A stretch of 64,000 nt of DNA from Claveliimonas monacensis (GCF_014982975.1 NZ_JADCKL010000012.1:20352-84351); one strand, 5' to 3'; positions 34,916 to 43,470 are shown, counted from the stretch's first letter. Notes: generated by a model from the sequence alone, not told the origin. Numbers and translations: made by a program.

Positions 34916-35950
34916 ATGATAGGAAAAAGAATAATAACACAGGAGGATATTAACATTTTTTTGAATGATGGTCTTAATTCTCCGTTTAAAATTCCATCAA
35001 AATTTTCCGCTCCAATTTCACTCATATGGGAAGTGACAGGAAATTGTAATTCAAATTGTATTTATTGCTCGGGTAGTTTCCCGAAACATATCAATGAAAT
35101 GAAAAAGACGGATAAAATAAAGTTGGCAAAAGAAATCTGTGATATGAAAGTATTTATGATTTCATTATCTGGAGGTGAACCTTTGATAAGTCATGATTTA
35201 TTGGAACTTGTCAATATCTTTATAGAAAATGATGTTTCAATAATGATCTGCACTTCTGGATATAGGATAAATTATAGCATTGTAGATGCGCTATTGAGAT
35301 TAAAGAAAGTCTCTTTTAATATATCTATAGACTCTATAAACGATGAAATCAATGATTTTCAAAGGGGACGTGTGGGTGCATTAAAGGGAGCGCTAAATTT
35401 AATTGAGTATATTAGAAACAATGAATTAACAGATACATTTATAAGTATAGAATCGGTTGCAACAAGAAAAAATTATTCCGGTATGACTGATTTGGTTGAA
35501 TATTTTTCAAAAAATTGCAACGTAAACGAAATTAGAATTCAGCCTGTAGTAACAATGAATAAAGATGTTGTTGAAAATGAGTTAGAGATTAGCAAAGAAG
35601 AGTTCAAAAACTGCATGATAAATGTAAAAAAATTTATTGAAGAATATAACTCAGTTGTTAGCGAGCCGAGCGAGGGATATATATGTGTTAGATTTGTAGA
35701 TCAATTTAAAATGATAAAAAATGGGTTGGAAACAGAAAGAACATGGGGCGGCATCATTACTCCCCAAGGCGAATTTTTGCTCAGCGTTTATTTACCCAGC
35801 AATTTAGGTAGTGTATTTGAACTTGGAACCTTTAGAGAAACTTGGAATAAAAAGTTTTCTGATGGGTGGAAAATACTAAAAAAGGACAGTAATTTAAGTA
35901 ATATTAATTGTGTTTACGATTTGAGAAAATTGTATGTAGATGTTTTATAA
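34916..35950 (+). CDS. radical SAM enzyme without SPASM cysteines (enzyme 2 of locus A)
   Basis: This 344-residue protein has the radical SAM triad CNSNCIYC (C44, C48, C51) and the SGGEPL loop. The region that in SPASM proteins begins with a Cys-x-Gly segment is present in outline (ERTWGGIITPQGEFLLSVYLP ... LGTFRETW) but all expected auxiliary-cluster cysteines are absent. The only late Cys residues are isolated. This suggests a SPASM-derived fold that lost its extra iron-sulfur clusters. Such enzymes could epimerise or cross-link residues, but the reaction cannot be read from sequence. It has about 30% visible similarity in layout to enzyme 3 and lies between enzymes 1 and 3 in one operon. 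Confidence 0.85.
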   Translation: MIGKRIITQEDINIFLNDGLNSPFKIPSKFSAPISLIWEVTGNCNSNCIYCSGSFPKHINEMKKTDKIKLAKEICDMKVFMISLSGGEPLISHDLLELVNIFIENDVSIMICTSGYRINYSIVDALLRLKKVSFNISIDSINDEINDFQRGRVGALKGALNLIEYIRNNELTDTFISIESVATRKNYSGMTDLVEYFSKNCNVNEIRIQPVVTMNKDVVENELEISKEEFKNCMINVKKFIEEYNSVVSEPSEGYICVRFVDQFKMIKNGLETERTWGGIITPQGEFLLSVYLPSNLGSVFELGTFRETWNKKFSDGWKILKKDSNLSNINCVYDLRKLYVDVL

Positions 35951-35961
35951 GGAGGTTAATT

Positions 35962-36981
35962 GTGAAAAAATTTGTGAACATTTTTGGAAACATAAATAAC
36001 GACAAAGATATAATTGATGCTGCAGATGATTTCGCAGATTTAAGTAAAGCTAAACTTATACCTGATGAAGGATTTGATGCACCATTGTATGTCATGTGGG
36101 AGTTGACAAGTACTTGTCCAAACAAATGTATTTATTGTTATAATGATTCTCACAATAAAAGAGTTAATGAACTTAGTAGGAAAAGGAAATTTGAAATTGC
36201 AGATGAATTAATAAATGCAAAAGTTTTTCAAGTGTGTTTAACTGGTGGAGAACCTACATGTAGTAGTGAATATTTTGATTTAATGAGATATTTGCGATCT
36301 AATGGGATTGAAATTGGAACTATTTTAAGTGGTGCAAATCTAGATAGAAAAAAAATCAGAAAAATTGCAGAGTATGTTAATATGATTCAAATTAGTCTTG
36401 ATGGTTCAAAACCTGAAATTCATGATTTTGTTAGGAATAGAAAGGGCTCATTTGATGAAGCAGTTAATGCAATTAAAGGTTTTGTTAAACTAGGAAAACA
36501 AGTAAGGGTATCTTTTGCTACTACAAAATATAATATAGATGATTTTAAGAATACAGTCGAGTTGTGCAAAGAATTGGGAGTGGAGTCAGTAAGAACTCAG
36601 CGATTATCTATTTCTGGCAGAGTAAAAGGAAACGAAGAAGCAATTTACGCCACTGAAAAGCAGTTTGAAGAGTTAGAAAAATATATTTATTCAAAAAAAG
36701 CTCCTATACAAATTGAGTACAGAAGCCCTGCTGAGCATATAGAGTTTGGTATTAAAAATGGATATGCAACAGTTATGAGAATTACTTCGGATGGACTAGT
36801 AGGAATCACCCCATATATTGATGTATACTTTGGAGATCTAAATAAAGAATCTTTTAATGACGTATGGAGAAAGATGAAAAAAGGATGGCATAATGAAGTA
36901 ATGCTCTCATTAGCTAAAGAAATGAATTCAAGACAAAATGGCACATTATTAGATCCGTTAACAGAAAAAATATTTTTATAA
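35962..36981 (+). CDS. radical SAM enzyme without SPASM cysteines (enzyme 3 of locus A)
   Basis: This 339-residue enzyme starts at GTG 35962 with AAGGAGG upstream; an earlier TTG/ATG frame start at 35908 overlaps enzyme 2. The core motif is CPNKCIYC (C52, C56, C59), followed by TGGEPT. Like enzyme 2, its C-terminal part (VMRITSDGLVGITPYIDVYFGDLNKESFNDVW) has the G-x-x-x-P SPASM outline but no cysteines. The N-terminal ~45 residues (DKDIIDAADDFADLSKAKLIPDEGFDAPLYVMW) parallel the same region of enzyme 2, so the two look like diverged duplicates. It is followed after 21 nt by the free PqqD-like gene. Confidence 0.85.
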   Translation: MKKFVNIFGNINNDKDIIDAADDFADLSKAKLIPDEGFDAPLYVMWELTSTCPNKCIYCYNDSHNKRVNELSRKRKFEIADELINAKVFQVCLTGGEPTCSSEYFDLMRYLRSNGIEIGTILSGANLDRKKIRKIAEYVNMIQISLDGSKPEIHDFVRNRKGSFDEAVNAIKGFVKLGKQVRVSFATTKYNIDDFKNTVELCKELGVESVRTQRLSISGRVKGNEEAIYATEKQFEELEKYIYSKKAPIQIEYRSPAEHIEFGIKNGYATVMRITSDGLVGITPYIDVYFGDLNKESFNDVWRKMKKGWHNEVMLSLAKEMNSRQNGTLLDPLTEKIFL

Positions 36982-37002
36982 ACTGAGAGGAGTGTACTAA
37001 AA

Positions 37003-37281
37003 ATGTATAGAAATGAAATCCCTAAACTTATAAATATAAAATGGAGATACGAGGGTGGTGGACAGTTCATAATATATCAACACCCAATAACAGGTATGCT
37101 GGATATTCTCAATCCTGTAGCCAGTCAAATTTTTGTGAATTGTGATGGTACAAAATCAGTTAATCAGATTTGTAAAAATCTCTGTGAAGAATACTCAAAT
37201 ATTGACCAAAAGATTATTGAAGAAGATGTTAGTCGGTTCATTAATTATTTAGTGAAAGAGGATTTGTTGTTTTTAATTTAG
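37003..37281 (+). CDS. free PqqD-like leader-recognition protein
   Basis: This 92-residue protein has the PqqD/RRE pattern: N-terminal strands (IPKLINIKWRYEGGGQFIIYQHP), a helix pair with LNPVASQIFVNCDGTKSVNQICKNLCEEY, and an end DVSRFINYLVKEDLLFLI. PqqD-family proteins bind the leader of a RiPP precursor and present it to radical SAM enzymes. It probably serves enzymes 2 and 3, which lack such a domain, whereas enzyme 1 has its own. ATG 37003 follows GAGAGGAG. It precedes the GNAT gene by 11 nt. Confidence 0.83.
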   Translation: MYRNEIPKLINIKWRYEGGGQFIIYQHPITGMLDILNPVASQIFVNCDGTKSVNQICKNLCEEYSNIDQKIIEEDVSRFINYLVKEDLLFLI

Positions 37282-37292
37282 GGAGGAAGAAT

Positions 37293-37757
37293 ATGAAATT
37301 TATAGAGTTGAAACATTCTGATATTAATTCTGTTTGTTCATATATTACACATGCTTTTAGTAATAATCGCCAGATATTATCTATGTATAACAATGAAGAT
37401 ATTCTAGAAATGAGAATCAAAAACAAAATTGAATGTGGGATTGTATGTCAAACTGATACTGATATAGCTGGTGTTATAACAGCAATTACTACTAACAAAA
37501 AAAATTACTGGGCAATAGGGCTTTTATTTGTGAGCGAAAAATATAGAAACAAAGATATAGGAAAAAAACTTGTTTCTCACCTTGAAAGAGCCATTTCGGA
37601 ACAATATAAAGCAAGGTATAAAGTGAATGTTTCAGTAAGTGCTACGAATCAACCTGCCTTATCAGTCTTTAAATACAATGGCTATAATATAGAAGGAGAA
37701 ATGAAAGGGCTAATACCAGAAGATGATATGATCGTTTTTGGGAAAATTGTTGATTAA
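37293..37757 (+). CDS. GNAT-family acetyltransferase
   Basis: This 154-residue protein shows the GNAT fold: strand block YWAIGLLFVSEKYRN followed by RNKDIGKKLVSHLERA, the acetyl-CoA pyrophosphate loop (R/Q-x-x-G-x-G/A type, here K-D-I-G-K-K), then VNVSVSATNQPALSVFKYNGYNIEGE near the end. It could acetylate the mature peptide's N-terminus, as tailoring, or the toxin as immunity. Its substrate is unknown. ATG 37293 has GGGAGGAAG upstream. It is embedded in the operon with tight spacing. Confidence 0.82.
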   Translation: MKFIELKHSDINSVCSYITHAFSNNRQILSMYNNEDILEMRIKNKIECGIVCQTDTDIAGVITAITTNKKNYWAIGLLFVSEKYRNKDIGKKLVSHLERAISEQYKARYKVNVSVSATNQPALSVFKYNGYNIEGEMKGLIPEDDMIVFGKIVD

Positions 37758-37782
37758 AATATACAATACGGAGGCGTTGCAT

Positions 37783-37977
37783 ATGGAGAATCTTAACTAT
37801 ATTTGGCTTTTTGTACCTGTTATTGTAATAAATTTAATATTAGTAATTGTTTCATTGAGGGATTTATTTAAAAATCGTAGAGTGAGATATGGCAGTATTG
37901 TGATTTGGATATTGATTATCCTATTTATACAAATAATAGGTCCCATTCTTTACTTGACTATCGGGAGGGATGATTAA
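37783..37977 (+). CDS. small PLDc_N-type membrane protein, probable immunity/transport partner
   Basis: This 64-residue protein starts at ATG 37783 behind ACGGAGG; an upstream in-frame start at 37738 lies inside the GNAT gene. It consists of two hydrophobic helices (residues ~5-25 and ~37-58) joined by a short basic loop, ending in ILYLTIGRDD, the pattern of the PLDc_N domain. Small PLDc_N proteins such as Bacillus YxlE are found beside NatA/NatB-like ABC transporters, as here, and are linked to toxin resistance. Its stop codon overlaps the next gene's start. Confidence 0.7.
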   Translation: MENLNYIWLFVPVIVINLILVIVSLRDLFKNRRVRYGSIVIWILIILFIQIIGPILYLTIGRDD

Positions 37978-38900
37978 TGAAATTACACGAAGAGCCTGTT
38001 TTGATAGCTAATGGCATAACTAAAAGCTTTAAGGGAAAGTGTGTAATTAAAAATGCGTCTTTTAGTATCAAAAAAAATTCTATTGTAGGTCTTGTGGGAA
38101 AGAATGGTGCAGGGAAAACAACACTTATGAGAATCTTGATAGGATTTTTGAAGGCTGATAGTGGTAGTGTTTGTATTGATGGCGTTGTGAGAAAAAATAA
38201 TACTAAAACAAGTGGAATAGGTTACCTCACAGATGTTCCAGTATTCTACGAATATATGACATGCTTTGAATATCTATCTATGTGTGCAGGACTATTGGGA
38301 ATTGAAAACAGTAGAATTGGGTCTGAAGTAGACCGATTTTTAAAGTTAGTAAATCTTGAGAATAGTAAAGATAAAAAAATAAAGGGATATTCTAGAGGGA
38401 TGAAGCAGCGATTGGGAATAGCCCAATGTTTGATTGGCGATCCTAAATTAATTATTTGTGATGAACCCATGTCTGCACTTGATCCGATAGGACGAGAAGA
38501 AGTGGCTGATATCTTTAACAATATAAAACAGGATACGAGTATACTGCTCTCCACCCATATTATGAGTGATGTAGAAAAATTATGTGATGAAGTAATTATT
38601 TTAAAAGATGGCAATTTGACGAAAATAGAATCCTTAGATGAGGTGGAAAAATTTTCGAATAAAAGCAAAATTTTAGAAATTGATTTTACTGGCTGCAAAA
38701 AAGATATCATTGATAATTTTGAATTAATAATTAAAAATAAAAAAATTACGTATGAAAGGATATACAAAAAATTTAGGATAAATAATCTTAGCGATCAAAT
38801 CATTGCTGACATATGTGGAATATTCTGCAACGCAAATGCAATGTTAATGTTTCCACGAAGTATCAATATAATTGATAAGGAAATTGACGAATTCTTTTAA
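37977..38900 (+). CDS. ABC transporter ATPase (NatA/YxlF type), first pair
   Basis: This 307-residue ATPase carries Walker A GKNGAGKTT, signature YSRGMKQRLG, Walker B LIICDEP followed by MSALDPIGRE, and a switch His in STHIMSD. The last ~90 residues are a variable regulatory extension, usual in NatA-type ATPases. The start ATG overlaps the stop of the preceding gene (TAATG). It pairs with the permease directly downstream. The likely job is export of the modified peptide or removal of it from the producer's membrane. Confidence 0.9.
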   Translation: MKLHEEPVLIANGITKSFKGKCVIKNASFSIKKNSIVGLVGKNGAGKTTLMRILIGFLKADSGSVCIDGVVRKNNTKTSGIGYLTDVPVFYEYMTCFEYLSMCAGLLGIENSRIGSEVDRFLKLVNLENSKDKKIKGYSRGMKQRLGIAQCLIGDPKLIICDEPMSALDPIGREEVADIFNNIKQDTSILLSTHIMSDVEKLCDEVIILKDGNLTKIESLDEVEKFSNKSKILEIDFTGCKKDIIDNFELIIKNKKITYERIYKKFRINNLSDQIIADICGIFCNANAMLMFPRSINIIDKEIDEFF

Positions 38901-38912
38901 GGAGGTATTACT

Positions 38913-39686
38913 TTGAACGAGCTATGCGTTTTGCTAAAAAAAGAAGTAAAAGAGTATATTCGTAAACATAAGATTTTGATTATATTATCAGTCTTTATTT
39001 TGATTGGTATAATCTCTCCTTTAGGAACAAAATATTTAGGTGCTATATTGCAACAGCTTTTGCCTAGTGGATATGAAATCAAATTTAGATCTCCTTCAGA
39101 AATAGAAGCCTATTTTCAGTTTTTTAAGAATATTTCACAACTTGGTTTGATTATTTTTATTTTCGCAACTGTAGGGATAATGTCAGATGAGTTTGAAAAG
39201 AAAACAATAATTAATATATTATCAAAAGGCATAAATAGAGGTACTGTAATACTTTCTAAATTTGTTGTAACATCGGTTATATTTCTCTTAAGTTATACTG
39301 TCAGCATTATGGTGTTCAGATATTATACAGGTATATTTTGGGGAAACAATATACGCATAGGAGTTGTTATATATTCAAGTATTTTAATTTACTTTTATGG
39401 TGTTCTTAATATATCAGTTAACATTTTTTTTGGAACTATTTTTGAAAATAAGATTCTTACGCTAGTTGTTTGCTTTGCTTTTAATATAATTCAGATGTTT
39501 TTAGGAATTTTTCCACAAATAGCAAGATATTTACCTGTTTCTTCATTATCTCAATGTGTTTATATTGTAGAGGGTAAAATTGATATTTATGAGACAATTC
39601 CAGCACTACTTTCTACATTATTTTTTACTGCCTTATTATTGATTATATCAATATATTTATTTAATAGAAAGGAAATTGATCAATGA
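38913..39686 (+). CDS. ABC-2 type permease, first pair
   Basis: This 257-residue protein starts at TTG 38913 with AAGGAGG upstream. It has six hydrophobic segments with the ABC-2 layout: first helix at residues ~20-42, a charged loop containing the conserved-looking SDEFEKKTIINILSKGINRGTVILSKF (the coupling region after helix 2), and a run of helices in the second half. It is preceded by its ATPase and overlaps the second ATPase gene by 4 nt. It is very AT-rich, like the whole locus. Confidence 0.85.
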   Translation: MNELCVLLKKEVKEYIRKHKILIILSVFILIGIISPLGTKYLGAILQQLLPSGYEIKFRSPSEIEAYFQFFKNISQLGLIIFIFATVGIMSDEFEKKTIINILSKGINRGTVILSKFVVTSVIFLLSYTVSIMVFRYYTGIFWGNNIRIGVVIYSSILIYFYGVLNISVNIFFGTIFENKILTLVVCFAFNIIQMFLGIFPQIARYLPVSSLSQCVYIVEGKIDIYETIPALLSTLFFTALLLIISIYLFNRKEIDQ

Positions 39687-40624
39687 AATATCTTCAAAAA
39701 GAAAAATCAATAGAAGTAAAAAATCTTGTAAAACAATTCGATAGAAAAGTAGTGCTTAATGGAATTTCTTTTGAAGTAAACAAAGGTGAAATATATGGCT
39801 TTTTAGGACCTAATGGTGCTGGGAAAACTACGCTTGTTAAAATCTTGAATGGACTTATAAAGCCGGATGAAGGCTATGTCGAAGTATTTGGCATTAGTCC
39901 TGTAAAATATCCGGATAAGGTTCATGCTAAAATAGGAACTTTGACTGAGACAGCTAATATGTATAAATATCTTACAGGATTAGAAAACTTAATGTTTTTT
40001 TCAAAAATATTTGGCATGAATGATATGCAAGCCAAGGAAAGATCCTTGGAAGTTCTTAAGATGGTAGATATGTATGATGAGAAAGATAAAAAAATAGAAT
40101 TTTATTCAACGGGTATGGAAAAAAGATTATCCTTGGCAAGGACTTTTTTGCATAGTCCTAAAATTGTAATTTTAGATGAGCCTACTACAGGATTAGATCC
40201 TGAAAGCGCTAAAAATATAAACGTTGCAATAAAAAGATATGCTGAAGAGAATGAAGCTACAGTATTTTTATGTACTCATCAATTAAGATATGCCCAGGAT
40301 ATATGCACTAAATACGCATTTATTAATAATGGTAATATAATATGCATAGGTGAGTTAGGTGACATAATAAAAAAATATAAATTTGATAAGTTTATATATA
40401 TTGAAGCGGAAATAAATCATAACCTTGAAGAGTTTAATCTTACTAAGCTAAATGGTAATGAGTATAGGGTTATTATGAAAGATAAAGAGCAGGTATCTAA
40501 AATAGTAGAAAGAATAGTGTTAAGTGGTGGTAAAGTTTATAGCGTCAGAATACTTGAACCTAGCTTAGAAGATGTTTATTTTAAACTGATTAAAAGAGGT
40601 GGGGCATATGAGCAATTTAGCTAA
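39683..40624 (+). CDS. ABC transporter ATPase, second pair
   Basis: This 313-residue ATPase has Walker A GPNGAGKTT, signature YSTGMEKRLSLA, Walker B IVILDEPTTGLDPES and a His switch in CTHQL. The C-terminal ~80 residues form the usual extension. ATG 39683 overlaps the first permease stop by 4 nt, so translation is coupled. It differs enough from the first ATPase (for example in the signature) to be a separate family member rather than a recent copy. Two independent pumps in one peptide locus suggest export and immunity roles are split. Confidence 0.9.
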   Translation: MKYLQKEKSIEVKNLVKQFDRKVVLNGISFEVNKGEIYGFLGPNGAGKTTLVKILNGLIKPDEGYVEVFGISPVKYPDKVHAKIGTLTETANMYKYLTGLENLMFFSKIFGMNDMQAKERSLEVLKMVDMYDEKDKKIEFYSTGMEKRLSLARTFLHSPKIVILDEPTTGLDPESAKNINVAIKRYAEENEATVFLCTHQLRYAQDICTKYAFINNGNIICIGELGDIIKKYKFDKFIYIEAEINHNLEEFNLTKLNGNEYRVIMKDKEQVSKIVERIVLSGGKVYSVRILEPSLEDVYFKLIKRGGAYEQFS

Positions 40625-41399
40625 TGAAATAGTCAAAAAAGATATTTTTTCTGTTCTAGGTAATAAGAGGTTAATTTGTCTTATATCGCTGGTGCCTGTC
40701 ATATTAACACTTGTTATGCCTAGTATACTAATAATATATGTTGCCAAATCTAATATTGAATTAGATAGGTTTTATAGTGTTCTTAAACAACCCATAATTG
40801 ATAGTATGGAAAACTTTACAAAGTACGAGCAGAAAGAACTTATCATAGCATTTTTTATTGATAATATTTTACCGATATTTTTTTTACTTATACCTACAAT
40901 GAGTTCTAGTATTATTTCTGCAAATTCTTTTGTTGGGGAAAAAGAGAAAGGTACTTTAGAAACATTATATCTTTCCCCAATCAAAGTACAAGATATATTT
41001 ATAGCTAAGGTAAAAGTTTCAATAATTTTTAGCATGGCTTTGAATATTATAGTTTTTTTTGTAATGTGTATTGAGCTAAACATTCTATTAAGTGTTCTTG
41101 GATTTCAATATTTTGTTCCTGGTGTAAGATGGGGAATATTACTATTAATTACCAGTTTAGCTATAACGATTTTATCCACAACATTTGTAATTAAAAGTTC
41201 AAAGAAATCAGAGACTGCAGAAGAGGCGCAACAATCGGCTGTCTTTATAATACTTCCTATAATGGCTTTAGTCGTAGGACAATTTGCTGGATTAATATTT
41301 ATCAGCGATTTACTAGTTATAGTTGTAAGTTTAGTATTATTAATTTTTTCTTTGGCGATGTTAATTCGTGCGTCGAGTAAAGTTGACTATAATTGTTGA
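40608..41399 (+). CDS. ABC-2 type permease (NatB/YxlG-like), second pair
   Basis: This 263-residue protein starts at ATG 40608; GTG 40599 is an alternative. It has about six transmembrane segments, and the cytoplasmic loop GEKEKGTLETLYLSPIKVQDIFIAKV is the hallmark coupling segment of ABC-2/NatB permeases. Length and topology are as usual. It closes the operon proper: only the precursor gene follows, 125 nt downstream. Confidence 0.86.
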   Translation: MSNLANEIVKKDIFSVLGNKRLICLISLVPVILTLVMPSILIIYVAKSNIELDRFYSVLKQPIIDSMENFTKYEQKELIIAFFIDNILPIFFLLIPTMSSSIISANSFVGEKEKGTLETLYLSPIKVQDIFIAKVKVSIIFSMALNIIVFFVMCIELNILLSVLGFQYFVPGVRWGILLLITSLAITILSTTFVIKSSKKSETAEEAQQSAVFIILPIMALVVGQFAGLIFISDLLVIVVSLVLLIFSLAMLIRASSKVDYNC

Positions 41400-41524
41400 T
41401 GCTTTAAAACATCATTTTATAGTAAAATACGTAACTGAATTATTTATTGTAAATTCTTTTTTGTTTAGCTTTCTTTGGATTAAGAATAATAAATAATGTT
41501 AGTTAGAGTGGAGGAGGTGAAAAT

Positions 41525-41653
41525 ATGACTAAGAGAGAGTATGTATCGCCTGCTAGCTTAAGATTGTCAAGTGTTGACAACGAATATGGCGCAGCTATAG
41601 GTGCAGTAGTACTTTGGGTAATAGGTGCTGTGTTTGGTTGGTTAGTAACATAG
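41525..41653 (+). CDS. candidate RiPP precursor peptide of locus A, 42 residues
   Basis: ATG 41525 follows GTGGAGGAGGTGAAAAT, one of the strongest ribosome sites in the window, which argues for high expression of a peptide too short for ordinary gene calling. Residues 1-20 are a polar leader with REYVSPASLRL, matching the Y-x-x-P motif that RRE proteins recognise in lasso and related RiPPs. Residues 21-42 are almost only Gly, Ala, Val, Ile, Leu, Phe and Trp (for example GAAIGAVVLWVIGAVF), ending in WLVT. There is no cysteine, so thioether products are excluded. D-amino acid formation, C-C links or membrane-active bacteriocin chemistry are possible. The gene has its own 125-nt upstream space. 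The role is inferred from context. Confidence 0.72.
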   Translation: MTKREYVSPASLRLSSVDNEYGAAIGAVVLWVIGAVFGWLVT

Positions 41654-41684
41654 GTCGTTTTCTTTTATATAATCTCATTTGTGG

Positions 41685-41733
41685 TGGTTTCGTTTATGGC
41701 ACTATATATCATAAATAAAGAAAGCCGAAACCA
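41685..41733 (+). repeat. long-loop hairpin after the precursor gene
   Basis: TGGTTTCG (41685-41692) can pair with CGAAACCA (41726-41733) across a 33-nt loop. No T-tract follows. It may end or protect the precursor transcript. The support is only the perfect eight-base match. Confidence 0.35.
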
Positions 41734-41820
41734 TTATTGCAAAAAACAGGGAGACTTTCTATGATCTTTTACGTCAATAATTTTAAGTTTATATGGTAAA
41801 TCATACATTTAGCTTATTAT

Positions 41821-41840
41821 TTGGTCGCCGACGACGGCGA
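41821..41840. terminator. GC-rich perfect hairpin at the end of locus A
   Basis: GGTCGCCG and CGGCGACC flank ACGA, a perfect eight-base stem in otherwise AT-rich sequence, followed by GGTTTTCATTT. It probably ends transcription from locus A or from the insertion-sequence remnant on the other strand. Confidence 0.55.
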
Positions 41841-42113
41841 CCGGTTTTCATTTGTTTTGGTATTGCATAACTCTGGCAGCCGATCGGATCAGGGAAGCAG
41901 TTCTTGAAATGCAAGGAGCAGACTCCAACAACCTTGTTCTATTCCAGGTACAGCTGATGGGAAGTTTGAAAGTGATATGTAAATGTACTGTATTGTTCCT
42001 TGTAGCCATAAAAACGGCAGTGGACGCAATCTGGTGAATATTACGGTGCGGCGGAGCCGCCAGTCCTGTGGCGAGAGTCACCTGTCCGGACTAACGGAGC
42101 CACATGTTTAGAG

Positions 42114-42600
42114 TTACTTGGCATGGGCAGGATCCAAGCCATATATCTCTCTCATGGAAAGGCCTTTCGATGGATCAATGCTCTCAATGTTGATTTTATA
42201 TGAATCGTAAGAAATACGATCCATAATGGTATCTGCAAGATTGCTCTCACCGCTGCAGACCTGCTGGTACCACTCGCTTTCCCGGAACTAGGAGCAGAAG
42301 ATGATCGATGACTTCTTCCTGCGTTTGTGGATCAGCTCGAAAAGATTTCTGGCTTTGGACTCGGTCAGTTTGAGCAGGAGCCATTCATCAATGATCAGCA
42401 GGACTGGCTTGGTGTATTTCTTTAGTACACTAGAAAAAGCACCGGTATCTCTGGCTGCCTGGAGATTAAGTGACAGGTCTGGAAGCCGGACATAATTCAC
42501 GGTGTAATAGTGTTCACATGCCTCCATACCAAAAGCGCATACAAGATAAGTCTTACCACTTCGTGTGGCACCGGTAATAAAAATGTTGCGGAAAAGCGAA
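42114..42600 (-). pseudogene. istB: istB (IS21 helper ATPase) remnant
   Basis: Read on the minus strand, the segment encodes RNIFITGATRSGKTYLVCAF (Walker A), LLIIDEWLLL (Walker B) and the IstB end (WYQQVCSG..LADTIMDRISYDSYKINI). It has no N-terminal third, which is missing at about 42600, and an in-frame TAG at 42288-42290 that breaks the frame where SQF would be expected. The remaining 3' sequence to 41850 is non-coding IS21-like DNA. The integrase-like istA is absent. It is a decayed insertion-sequence end lying at the border of the RiPP locus. Confidence 0.8.
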
Positions 42601-42609
42601 AGTTAGTCA

Positions 42610-42649
42610 ATGCGTTTCATGACGCATCGGCGCCTTTCGCAGAAAGGCG
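42610..42649. repeat. two adjacent palindromes before the XRE gene
   Basis: ATGCGT/ACGCAT (42610-42627) and CGCCTTTC-gca-GAAAGGCG (42631-42649) lie side by side just upstream of the regulator. The second includes part of its ribosome site (GAAAGGCGG), so it could hide it. They may be autoregulatory operator sites or RNA hairpins. Confidence 0.42.
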
Positions 42650-42659
42650 GAATATAAAA

Positions 42660-42890
42660 ATGAAAGATAATTACTCATTACATATTGCGGAAATACTTAT
42701 AGAGCAAAGGAAAAAAGCCGAAAAATCACAAAAAGAACTGGCAGAGTATTGTGGTGTATCAAAATCCTCTGTATCAAAATGGGAAAATGGTACATCTCGT
42801 CCCAGTATAGATAAGCTTCCTAAAATAGCTGATTTCTATAAGATAACTATTCAAAAATTACTAACTGGAAACAATACAAATATCAATTAA
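42660..42890 (+). CDS. XRE-family transcriptional regulator
   Basis: This 76-residue protein is one Cro/C1-type helix-turn-helix: QKELAEYCGVSKSSVSKWENGTSRPSIDKLPKIADFY. It starts at ATG 42660 behind AGAAAGGCGG; an upstream in-frame start at 42510 runs through the istB remnant and is not credible. Single-domain regulators of this size often control nearby mobile or toxin genes. The palindromes immediately upstream are candidate binding sites. It has no obvious partner gene now, only decayed neighbours. Confidence 0.85.
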   Translation: MKDNYSLHIAEILIEQRKKAEKSQKELAEYCGVSKSSVSKWENGTSRPSIDKLPKIADFYKITIQKLLTGNNTNIN

Positions 42891-42939
42891 TTGTGGAAGA
42901 TATTAAACTAAATATATTTTTAAACCATTTAACATTTAA

Positions 42940-43104
42940 AAGCGAATCCCCCCATTACCCAGCATTAGAAAATACGCTGAAAAAAATAGTGTGGCTTCAA
43001 ATACAGTTGTTAACACACTTCACTTACTAAGAGATAAAGGTATTGGCATTGTCAATAATTGCATTACCTGTGAAAAAACAGGATATCGTAAAAGTATGAT
43101 TTGA
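42940..43104 (+). pseudogene. GntR-family regulator fragment
   Basis: A stop-bounded frame encodes PPLPSIRKYAEKNSVASNT and then VVNTLHLLRDKGIGIV, the winged-helix core of YtrA-type GntR regulators, and ends after CITCEKTGYRKSMI. The first third of the domain, including a start codon, is missing, and the C-terminus differs from the family. It is a truncated remnant. Confidence 0.6.
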
Positions 43105-43120
43105 CTATATTACAATCATA

Positions 43121-43470
43121 TTGCTTATTGGTATGGCGAGAACATTTGGAATTAATTTGTTAGGATATTTTATGTTTCAAGATTATAAGCTGATGATGCA
43201 TATAGTGGCTACATTGGGTGTATTGCTACTAACGTTGTTTTTACTTTCTATACTGCTCATGAGATCATATTTGTCAGGTGCAAATGCCACATTTATAGCT
43301 TTAACGGTATTTATCATTATTGTGTAGTCATAACTTTTATTGCAGATCGGTTGAAAATTAACTTGGCAGGAATTATAGCAGATAATTTTTCCATTGCTAT
43401 ATTGGGCACTATAATCTTTGTGGTATTTTTCTATTTTTGCTCTCAAAGTTTCTATATGGGCATTTTCTAA
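43121..43470 (+). pseudogene. membrane-protein remnant, frameshifted or interrupted
   Basis: TTG/ATG near 43121 opens a 68-residue frame of almost pure hydrophobic residues with two transmembrane helices, ending at TAG 43325-43327. A second frame continues directly with VITFIADRLKINLAGIIADNFSIAILGTIIF and ends near 43470. Together they look like one ABC- or DUF-type membrane protein broken by a stop or frameshift. It follows the GntR remnant as in ytr-type operons, which supports joint decay. The original function cannot be given. Confidence 0.5.

Noticed and set aside
41848..42081. 77-codon minus-strand frame beside istB
   Set aside because: No ribosome site or recognisable domain; it lies in the non-coding end of the IS21 remnant.
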